DNA from: an uncultured SAR116 cluster alpha proteobacterium
GTDB taxonomy: Bacteria > Pseudomonadota > Alphaproteobacteria > Puniceispirillales > Marisalimonadaceae
DNA length: 64,000 bases
Direction: 5' to 3'
Assembly: GCA_902616005.1 (NCBI GenBank)
Contig: CACMRG010000003.1
Coordinates: 1-64,000 of the forward strand
Made by a program: the position numbers and the translations under genes. This document shows, one piece after another, positions 27,834-34,417 of the stretch (positions are counted from its first letter, which is position 1; every line of letters starts with the position of its first letter). The notes under the pieces were generated by a model. It searched no databases. It worked only from the letters and a program-made list of their open reading frames with translations, and was not told the origin of the DNA.

Positions 27834-29280
27834 AACAAATAATGAATATAGTAAAATCAATAATTTGATTGAATTAGAAAATATTGATAAGGCATTCAAA
27901 GAATTAAAGGTCATTCAAAAAAAAGAGAGTAAATTATCTGCAAAAGTTCAAATATTAATTGGAAAAATTTATTTGTCATTAGAACAACCTGCTAAAGCGT
28001 TTGATTATTTTAATAAAGCGACTTTTACTTCTGTCACAACTGATGATTTAGCCTATGCAGGAATGTCACTAGCTTCTATCAAATTAGGAAACTTAATTGA
28101 TGCCCAAAAGTTTGCTAATAAATCACTTAATAAAAATCCTGATTTAATAGATGCAAAACTAGCCTTAGGTTTAATTTATTCAGATTTAGGGCAATATGAT
28201 GAATCAGAAAAATTTTTTAAGTCTGCGATATTAGCAAGTGGCACATCATTATTTGCCACAAGACAATATGCTTCAAATGAAATGAGAAAAGGAAACAATA
28301 AAAAAGCAAAAGAAATTATTAATAAAGTTCTTCTTGAAAAAAAAGCAGATGCTGCAACTACTGATTTGTTAGGTAAACTTTATTGGCTCGAAGGAAATAT
28401 AGAGGAATCTTTAAGACTTAGAACAAATGCATCTTTGATGTTCAAAAAAGCAGGAAACATAGCTCGTTCTGAACAAATTATAAATTGGCTAAACACGTCA
28501 GCAACTTTAAAAGTAAATCAAATAATCGAGGACAAATCTAAACCTAAAGTTAAAGAGATTATTACAAAACAAAAACCATCCATTAAAAAAACTATTCAAC
28601 AAAATGATAATCCTGAGCCAATTAATATTAATTCTAAAAAAGAATTTTTTACTGGTAGTGGTGTAGTTTTGAATAATGGAAAATGGATAATTACTAATAG
28701 ACATGTTGTTAAGGGGGCAAAATATATTTCTGTTAGAAATGGACTAGGAAAAGTAAGAACTGTAAAGTCTGTTCAATATCCAAGTAATGATAAAATAGAT
28801 TTAGCGTTATTAATTTTATCAAAACCTTATCCTTCTGACTACAGTATTAAGTTTAATGAAATTAATTTACCCAAAACTGGACAAAAGATTTTTGTTATGG
28901 GTTACCCAATATCTTCAATTTTAGGTAGATTTAACCCTTCTATCACTGAAGGAATTATTAGCAAGAATAGAGGGTTTGGAGAAGTTGTTGACGAATTTCA
29001 AATTACAGCACCAATTAATAAAGGTAGCAGTGGTGGCCCTATATTTAATGCATATGGTGAGATTGTGGGTATAGCAGTAGCTGGTTTAGATAAATTAACT
29101 CTAATGAAGGAACAAGGCTTTATACCCCAAGACATCAATCTGGGGATTTCTTCTAATGTTTTAAAAGATTTTCTTAATCAACCAATAATAGCCTCTATAA
29201 ACAATAAAAAAGGAAGTTTTGATGCATCACAAATTTATCAATTTATGCGGCCATCAGTTGTTTTTGTGGTTTGCCAGTAG
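27757..29280 (+). CDS. Exported TPR / trypsin-like protease fusion
   Basis: 507 residues. After a signal peptide (about 6-24) come TPR-like repeats (about 30-240; units such as AKAFDYFNKATF, LIDAQKFANKSLNKNPD and QYDESEKFFKSAIL). A Lys/Pro-rich linker (about 255-290) leads to a trypsin-like domain starting FFTGSGVVLNNGKWIITNRHVV. The triad is His316, Asp348 (KIDLALL) and Ser425 (GSSGGP). It is a diverged relative of the two identical proteases upstream and shares their C-terminal ending (SVVFVVC here, TVMVVC there). It is divergent from the TPR lipoprotein, with the start regions touching, and overlaps the next gene by about 59 bases. Confidence 0.85.
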   Translation: MYKFRKYLFTCFAFIIFAYSLKAYSITNNEYSKINNLIELENIDKAFKELKVIQKKESKLSAKVQILIGKIYLSLEQPAKAFDYFNKATFTSVTTDDLAYAGMSLASIKLGNLIDAQKFANKSLNKNPDLIDAKLALGLIYSDLGQYDESEKFFKSAILASGTSLFATRQYASNEMRKGNNKKAKEIINKVLLEKKADAATTDLLGKLYWLEGNIEESLRLRTNASLMFKKAGNIARSEQIINWLNTSATLKVNQIIEDKSKPKVKEIITKQKPSIKKTIQQNDNPEPININSKKEFFTGSGVVLNNGKWIITNRHVVKGAKYISVRNGLGKVRTVKSVQYPSNDKIDLALLILSKPYPSDYSIKFNEINLPKTGQKIFVMGYPISSILGRFNPSITEGIISKNRGFGEVVDEFQITAPINKGSSGGPIFNAYGEIVGIAVAGLDKLTLMKEQGFIPQDINLGISSNVLKDFLNQPIIASINNKKGSFDASQIYQFMRPSVVFVVCQ

Positions 29281-30061
29281 TTTATTAATAATTATTTTTT
29301 TATCCACTAATGTCTTAGCAAAATGGGTTGAAGCTGAAGGAAGATATTTTATTGATAGAAAAACAACCCGCGAAGAGGCTTGTAATATAGCTTTAGAAGA
29401 GGCAAAGCAAAATGCTTTAAAAAAAATAGTTGGTGAAAAACTAAATTCTAGTCAGCTTGAAGTTTGTACAGATGATGATAATAAATCACGTTGTACACTT
29501 TATCAAAATACATTTAATTATATTGAAGGTGGTTACATTACTGAGATTAAAAATAAAAAAGAAGAGATATTACAAAGTGCACCTGAAAAAGAATGTCTTA
29601 TTAGAATAGATGCTTTTATTAAAGAGTATGAAGAAAAACCTGACGTAAATTTTACTCTTGAAGCAAATCTGAATCAAAAACCAAGATTATACGCTGGGAA
29701 AAAAATTAGTATAACTGGTGAAGTAATGCAAAAATCCTATATAACAGTTTTAGGATGGTATCCAGATTTTGATAAAGAAAATTACTATCAAATTTTTCCT
29801 AATCAATATGATAAAAATAATTTAGTTGAAAAACTATTTAATATTCCGAGTAAAAATAATACAAAATACAAGCTTGTGACAAAATTTCCAAACAATTTTG
29901 CTCAAGATGAAACTTATGAATTTTTCGTAATAGTTGCATCAAAAAAAAAATTAGACATACTTAGTAAACAAAATATTATAGAATTTAATAAAAGACTCTC
30001 ACTTTTAGGACGCTCTAACTGGGAGATGAAGAAACTTGGATATACAATAATGAGGGATTAA
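29222..30061 (+). CDS. Exported DUF4384-like protein
   Basis: About 280 residues with a hydrophobic signal (LFLWFASSLLIIIFLSTNVLA). The N-terminal domain reads WVEAEGRYF...TREEACNIALEEAKQNALKKI, a form seen in FlgT/LPP20-like envelope proteins. The C-terminal domain has AGKKISITGEV, GWYPDFDKENYYQIFPNQYDKNN and ETYEFFVIVASKK. That corresponds to the DUF4384 pattern (a beta-rich module with a Phe/Pro-Asn strand). ATG 29222 lies inside the end of the protease gene (59-base overlap); TTG 29258 or 29264 would give a more compact signal peptide. Function is unknown; DUF4384 modules often sit with caspases or kinases. Confidence 0.65.
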   Translation: MHHKFINLCGHQLFLWFASSLLIIIFLSTNVLAKWVEAEGRYFIDRKTTREEACNIALEEAKQNALKKIVGEKLNSSQLEVCTDDDNKSRCTLYQNTFNYIEGGYITEIKNKKEEILQSAPEKECLIRIDAFIKEYEEKPDVNFTLEANLNQKPRLYAGKKISITGEVMQKSYITVLGWYPDFDKENYYQIFPNQYDKNNLVEKLFNIPSKNNTKYKLVTKFPNNFAQDETYEFFVIVASKKKLDILSKQNIIEFNKRLSLLGRSNWEMKKLGYTIMRD

Positions 30062-30062
30062 A

Positions 30063-30677
30063 ATGAGATATATTACTTATACGATCATACTATTTTTGTT
30101 AACGATTTTAAATGCATGTGCTCCAAAGCCCGGAACACCTGAAGCTGCTTTAAAAATTAAACAAGAAGCTATAAAAGCTCAAAAAAACAAAGTGGATAAA
30201 ACAGTATCTAGTATTCCAAAATGGTGTTTAAATCCTCCTTTGTCTGACCTAGCTTTATCAGCGTGTGGAACTGGAGAATCATCAAATATGAATATGGCTA
30301 GGAACAGGGCTATTTTAGATGGCAAAAGGGTGTTAGCTGATAAAATGGATAGTGAAATTTCATCTAGAATGGATGATTTTTTAAAATCCACTGGAACATT
30401 TGAAAATGAACAAGTAAAGCAAGCTAGTGAAATTGTAACTAAAAATACGACTATTGAAGCAAAACTTACTGGGTATAAACAAAAAAAAAGTGAAGCAGTT
30501 AGCATGAGTGGAAAGTTTCAATTTTATGTTCTTTTGGAATATCCTATTGGCAAGGCTAACCAAGCTTTACTTAATCAAATTAAAAAAAATGAAATCTTAA
30601 GTACTCAAAAAGATGCAGATAAAGCAATGGCAGAATTAGAGGCTGAGATTGAGAAAAGAAGAAAAAGTAAAGAATAA
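30063..30677 (+). CDS. LPP20-like lipoprotein
   Basis: 204 residues with a lipobox (LLTILNAC) after a short signal peptide. The mature part has IPKWCLNPPLSDLALSACGTGESSNMNMARN and RAILDGKRVLADKMDSEISSRM. This is the W-x-x-x-P ... G-x-(G/A)-x-S-x(n)-A-x(n)-A-x-x-x-L/ A layout of LPP20-family lipoproteins. It ends with a charged helix (MAELEAEIEKRRKSKE). It starts one base after the DUF4384-like gene, so protease, DUF4384-like protein and this lipoprotein form one transcription unit. The role is probably structural or assembly-related in the outer membrane. Confidence 0.7.
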   Translation: MRYITYTIILFLLTILNACAPKPGTPEAALKIKQEAIKAQKNKVDKTVSSIPKWCLNPPLSDLALSACGTGESSNMNMARNRAILDGKRVLADKMDSEISSRMDDFLKSTGTFENEQVKQASEIVTKNTTIEAKLTGYKQKKSEAVSMSGKFQFYVLLEYPIGKANQALLNQIKKNEILSTQKDADKAMAELEAEIEKRRKSKE

Positions 30678-30704
30678 TCATTTATCATAAGTTACTATTA
30701 ATTT

Positions 30705-30732
30705 TTGATTAGCATTATTCAGGAGATATAAT
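30705..30732 (+). promoter_or_regulatory. Possible promoter before the small TPR genes
   Basis: TTGATT (30705-30710) and a perfect TATAAT (30727-30732) with a 16-base spacer lie between the LPP20-like gene and the small frame at 30793. A second TATAAT-like element follows a few bases later. Consensus match only. Confidence 0.4.
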
Positions 30733-30792
30733 GGTATAATTTAGAGAATAACTATTTTATAGATTTATAGAATATAGTTTGATTTCATATTC

Positions 30793-30891
30793 ATGAGTCA
30801 ACAAAATAAACGATATGTATACTTTTCTTCCTTTATACTATCTCAACTTATAGGTTATACAATTATTGGTTTAAATATCTGGAATGATTAA
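30793..30891 (+). CDS. Possible 32-residue small hydrophobic protein
   Basis: ATG 30793 opens a frame MSQQNKRYVYFSSFIL... ending IIGLNIWND. It has a polar N terminus and a hydrophobic middle that could form one membrane helix. It overlaps the next start codon by eight bases, which would couple their translation. No ribosome binding site is evident. It could equally be leader sequence read by chance. Confidence 0.3.
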   Translation: MSQQNKRYVYFSSFILSQLIGYTIIGLNIWND

Positions 30892-31450
30892 AACAAATTT
30901 TTTTTTCATATTAATTACTTTATTATTTTTAAATTCTAATGGACATACAGATGAATTAGACAAATTATTTTTAAAACTTAAAAATGCAGAAAATTTATCT
31001 GAAGCTACAAGTATAGAAAAAAAAATATGGAACATTTGGATAACTAAAGGCTCAGAACAAAAAAATAATTTAGAAATGAGTAAAGGTGTTATATTGCTTA
31101 ATAATGGTAATTTAAACAAAGCCCTCAAAGTATTTTTAAATCTTTGTAAGATTGAACCAGAATGGGCTGAACCTTTTAATAAAGTAGCTACAATTAAATT
31201 TTTACAAAAAGATTATTTAACATCTATAAAATATATTAAATTAACATTGGAAAAAGAGAGAAGACATTTTGGTGCTATTTCAGGTTTAGCTCAGATAAAT
31301 TTACGTTTAGGAAAATTTGAAAATGCACTAAAAAATATTAATGAAGCTCTTAAAATCCATCCTTTTGTAGGAATAAAAAAAATAAAACCACTTTTGTTAG
31401 AAAAACTTAACAAAAAGGAAATTAATTTCCTTTTTAATTATATAAATTAA
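30884..31450 (+). CDS. Exported TPR-repeat protein
   Basis: 188 residues with a signal peptide (about 1-22, FFFILITLLFLNSNG). TPR-like helical pairs follow: NNGNLNKALKVFLNLCKIEPEWAEPF, KDYLTSIKYIKLTLEKER and GKFENALKNINEALKIHP. TPR modules mediate protein contacts; a partner is not evident, though the neighbouring proteins also carry TPRs. It lies three bases before the TauE/SafE gene and is likely co-transcribed. Confidence 0.75.
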   Translation: MIKTNFFFILITLLFLNSNGHTDELDKLFLKLKNAENLSEATSIEKKIWNIWITKGSEQKNNLEMSKGVILLNNGNLNKALKVFLNLCKIEPEWAEPFNKVATIKFLQKDYLTSIKYIKLTLEKERRHFGAISGLAQINLRLGKFENALKNINEALKIHPFVGIKKIKPLLLEKLNKKEINFLFNYIN

Positions 31451-31453
31451 ATA

Positions 31454-32218
31454 ATGTCTGAGTATCTTCTTATTGAAAACTTAATATTAATTATTTTATC
31501 GGTTTTTATAGGGGGTATTGTAAAAGGATCAGTTGGCATTGGAATGTCAATGTTTTCAGTTCCAATTATTGCTTTTATATTACCTCCAACAAAAGCAATG
31601 ATGCTTCTATGTTTTCCAGTAATATTTACAAATTTTTTACAAATGGATGTTAAAAAGGGAATAGGTAGTTTTCGATTTTTACCAATGTTTCTAGCTCTTT
31701 TTTTAGGATTGTTAATTGGTGGAAAATTAATTTTGAGTTTAAGTTTAAACTTTATATCAATTTCTATTGCTACTGTGATTATTATATTTACTTCATTAAA
31801 TTTTTTTGGGATCAATTTAAAAAATTTAAAAAAAGCTAATGAAAAAATATTATCAGTTATAATAGGTTTTTTTTCTGGAATATTAGGTGGGTTAACAACT
31901 TTTTATGCTCCCCCAATAATCACTTTTTTGATTTCAATTAATTTAGATAAAGAGTTTTTTATAAGAACAACTGCAACAATGTATTTTTTTGCATCGATAC
32001 CACTTTATTCTTCTATGATTTACCATGGATTAGGTAATTATTATGATTTAACTATAAGCTTAATATTAGTAATACCAGCAATTGTAGGACAGCTTTTTGG
32101 TTCTAAAGTTAGAAAAAAAATGTCAAATGAAATTTTTCAAAAACTTGTATTAATAATTTTAATTATAATTGGTTTTACTTTACTAATTAAAAATTTAATT
32201 AGTTTGATTTTGGAATAG
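31454..32218 (+). CDS. TauE/SafE-family membrane transporter
   Basis: 254 residues with about eight hydrophobic segments. The N-terminal repeat has VFIGGIVKGSVGIGMSMFSVPIIAF and the second half has FFSGILGGLTTFYAPPIITF. These are the two glycine-rich half-repeats of the sulfite exporter TauE/SafE (former DUF81) family. Members export sulfite, sulfoacetate or other organic anions; the substrate is not predictable here. It sits in tandem after the small TPR gene. Confidence 0.85.
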   Translation: MSEYLLIENLILIILSVFIGGIVKGSVGIGMSMFSVPIIAFILPPTKAMMLLCFPVIFTNFLQMDVKKGIGSFRFLPMFLALFLGLLIGGKLILSLSLNFISISIATVIIIFTSLNFFGINLKNLKKANEKILSVIIGFFSGILGGLTTFYAPPIITFLISINLDKEFFIRTTATMYFFASIPLYSSMIYHGLGNYYDLTISLILVIPAIVGQLFGSKVRKKMSNEIFQKLVLIILIIIGFTLLIKNLISLILE

Positions 32219-32288
32219 TTTAATTGAAAAAAGTATTTTTCATTTTTAAAAAAATTATTAAAATAATAAAAATTATAAAGGTTCCCAA

Positions 32289-32633
32289 ATGGTAAAACCA
32301 ATAACTAAAGAAACATTATTTATGAATTGCATGGAACTAGATTTTGCGACAAAAATTGAACTTGAACACTGGATTGCTACTTTTGAAGAAAAAGTTTGGA
32401 CCAAAGATGTCATGGAAGAGTTGTCAAAAGCTGGTTTAGTTAGAACTACAGCAGCGCAAGTTTGGAATAAGGATAATCATAGAATTACAAGAATATTTGA
32501 ATATGAAAATGAAAAGGCGTACAGAGCTTGTCAGGCAATTATAGAAAAAAAAATAATGCCAAAAGCTAAGGTAAGTTATAATTCTAAAATTAGAAATAAT
32601 AGAGGTATTATTTTTTATGATTATAGGAGTTAA
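32289..32633 (+). CDS. Conserved small protein of unknown function, paralogue B
   Basis: 114 residues, soluble, with no signal peptide. It is paralogous to the product of 20048-20386 (shared EELSKAGLVR, VWNKD, FEYENEKAYRACQ, PKAKV and RGI). The family was not recognised. The distance to the next gene is 19 bases, so it may be co-expressed with the GFA-type protein. Its own N terminus (about 25 residues) is unlike that of the first copy. Confidence 0.7.
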   Translation: MVKPITKETLFMNCMELDFATKIELEHWIATFEEKVWTKDVMEELSKAGLVRTTAAQVWNKDNHRITRIFEYENEKAYRACQAIIEKKIMPKAKVSYNSKIRNNRGIIFYDYRS

Positions 32634-32652
32634 AAGTGTATAAGAGTTTATA

Positions 32653-33054
32653 ATGAAAATTTCTGGTGGATGTTATTGTGGCGCTATAAAATATGAATCG
32701 TTTGGTGATATTCAAGCTTCGATACAGTGCCACTGTAGAGAATGTCAGTATATAACAGGAGGTCATCCAAATGTTTTAGTGATCGTGCCTTTAGATAAAT
32801 TTAACTTCGTAAAAGGCAAGCCGAAAATGTACAAAAGAAAAGACATTGAAATGGCTATGAGTCGTCTCTTTTGCAAAGATTGCGGCACAGCAATAGGAAC
32901 AAGAAATCCTAATAGACCTAATTCAATAATTCTTAAGGTTGGAACTTTTGACGATCCTTCGGTTTTTAAACCAGAAATCGCGATATTCACTATTGATAAA
33001 CAAAAATTTCATCATATTGAAGATGGTATTAAAACTTTTGAAAAAAAACCATAA
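32653..33054 (+). CDS. GFA-family zinc protein
   Basis: 133 residues of the GFA fold (glutathione-dependent formaldehyde-activating enzyme family, CENP-V domain). The zinc ligands are visible: CYCGAIKY (C-x-C), IQCHCRECQ (C-x-C-x-x-C) and LFCKDCGTAIG (C-x-x-C). The family includes enzymes and proteins of unknown role; the specific S-hydroxymethylglutathione function has been questioned in the literature. No formaldehyde oxidation gene is near. Confidence 0.85.
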   Translation: MKISGGCYCGAIKYESFGDIQASIQCHCRECQYITGGHPNVLVIVPLDKFNFVKGKPKMYKRKDIEMAMSRLFCKDCGTAIGTRNPNRPNSIILKVGTFDDPSVFKPEIAIFTIDKQKFHHIEDGIKTFEKKP

Positions 33055-33071
33055 TTTTAAAGTATTATATT

Positions 33072-33218
33072 TTGTTAAAAAGATTAAAACAGTGGCATAT
33101 TAATAAATTAGAACAAGTTCAAAAACTTTTAAACTTATCTAATTATGAAATTCTATGGGTTGTTTTTTTTGAAGGAATTTTAATAGGGATATTATTAACT
33201 TATTTAATTTTGAGTTAG
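33072..33218 (+). CDS. Possible 48-residue single-pass membrane protein
   Basis: A TTG-initiated frame gives a basic N-terminal helix (LKRLKQWHINKLEQVQKLL), then NYEILWVVFFEGILIGILLTYLILS, a clear membrane segment. The amphipathic-plus-TM layout argues for a real small protein. It overlaps the end of the convergent ABC ATPase gene by 15 bases. No ribosome binding site is visible and the start codon is weak, so it remains a candidate. Confidence 0.4.
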   Translation: MLKRLKQWHINKLEQVQKLLNLSNYEILWVVFFEGILIGILLTYLILS

Positions 33219-34154
33219 TGAAATAAATACATCTTCTAAATTTGCATCTTTGGTTTGAAGATCTAATATAGTTAAGCCATGATTTTTTGTAACTTTTAAA
33301 ATATTATCGATTGATACTTTCGTGGGTTTAAAGGTTATTTGACAAACTTTTTTAAGAATTTTTGTTTCTCCAAACCTACTTAGAGCATTTATTAATGTTT
33401 TATTTGGAGAATCTTCAAATTTGATTATCAATATTTTTTTATCAATTAATTTAAGTAGGTTTTTTTTATTATCATTTGCGACTATTTCGCCTTTATGAAT
33501 TATAGCAATTTCATCACATAATGTTTCAGCTTCTTCTAGATAATGCGTCGTTAAAATAATTGTTATACCTTCTTTATTTAATTTTTTAAAATTATCCCAA
33601 AGTTTTTTTCTCAATTCTATGTCAACCCCAGCTGTTGGTTCATCTAGAATAATTATTGGAGGATTATGTACCATTGCTTTTGCAACTAAAAGTCTCCTTC
33701 TCATACCTCCAGATAAATTTCTACTATATGAATTTGCTTTTTCAGTTAGCTCCATCAATTCTAATATGTAATCTGTAACTCTTTGCTTTTTTGGTACATT
33801 GAACAACCCAGCTTGTAGTTCAAGTTGATCTTTTGGTGTAAAAAAAGCATCTATGTTTAATTCTTGAGGTACTATCCCAATTGCTAGTTTGGATTGCTTT
33901 CTATGAGTATCAATATTAAGTCCCCAAATTTTAATTTTTCCAGTATCTTTAGTAGTTGTACCACCTAAAATATTAATTATAGTTGATTTTCCAGCTCCAT
34001 TAGGACCAAGTAAACCATAAAAACTTCCGCATTTTATATTCAAATTAATATTTGATAAGGCATAAATTTTTTTTTGTGAATTTATATAAGTTTTACTTAA
34101 ATCTTGTATCTCAATAGCTAAATTATTTTTTGGTTTAATCCATTTTTTATGCAT
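33204..34154 (-). CDS. ABC transporter ATP-binding protein (YadG-like)
   Basis: 316 residues. The Walker A is GPNGAGKS, the signature LSGGMRRRL, the Walker B IIILDEPTAGVD, and the H-loop TTHYLEEAE. The N-terminal beta strands and the C-terminal extension of about 90 residues fit the CcmA/YadG-type exporters, whose ATPase is paired with a separate ABC-2 permease. No permease is adjacent in this window. The substrate is unknown. Confidence 0.85.
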   Translation of the reverse strand: MHKKWIKPKNNLAIEIQDLSKTYINSQKKIYALSNINLNIKCGSFYGLLGPNGAGKSTIINILGGTTTKDTGKIKIWGLNIDTHRKQSKLAIGIVPQELNIDAFFTPKDQLELQAGLFNVPKKQRVTDYILELMELTEKANSYSRNLSGGMRRRLLVAKAMVHNPPIIILDEPTAGVDIELRKKLWDNFKKLNKEGITIILTTHYLEEAETLCDEIAIIHKGEIVANDNKKNLLKLIDKKILIIKFEDSPNKTLINALSRFGETKILKKVCQITFKPTKVSIDNILKVTKNHGLTILDLQTKDANLEDVFISLTQN

Positions 34155-34219
34155 AGATGATTGATATATTTGTGTTAAAGTTTATTATTACATAATAAAA
34201 TCTATGAATAAATACAACA

Positions 34220-34402
34220 ATGAGAAACTTAAAAATAAAAACAAATAAAACTGACCTTAAACAGATTTTTAGAGTAAGAGACAAAATTATTGCTTGTGAT
34301 GGTGGCGAAGATTATGGGCATCCCTTAATTTATTTAAATTTAACAAAAGGTGGCAAACAAGTTTGTCCATATTGTTCTAAAATTTTTATTTTAAAAAAAT
34401 AA
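34220..34402 (+). CDS. Small zinc-ribbon protein (zf-CHCC type)
   Basis: 60 residues. ACDGGEDYGHPLIYLNLTKGGKQVCPYCSKIF holds the C-x(n)-GHP-x-x-YL ... C-x-x-C arrangement of the zf-CHCC family, which includes the mitochondrial complex I subunit NDUFS6. In alphaproteobacteria the family is small and stand-alone. It is placed 15 bases before polA. Confidence 0.85.
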   Translation: MRNLKIKTNKTDLKQIFRVRDKIIACDGGEDYGHPLIYLNLTKGGKQVCPYCSKIFILKK

Positions 34403-34417
34403 TTATTAGAAGAAAAA

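Noticed and set aside
18059-31450. A prophage or CRISPR/defence locus in the accessory region
   Set aside because: No phage structural gene, integrase, nuclease, repeat-spacer array or restriction gene is present; the proteins are exported.
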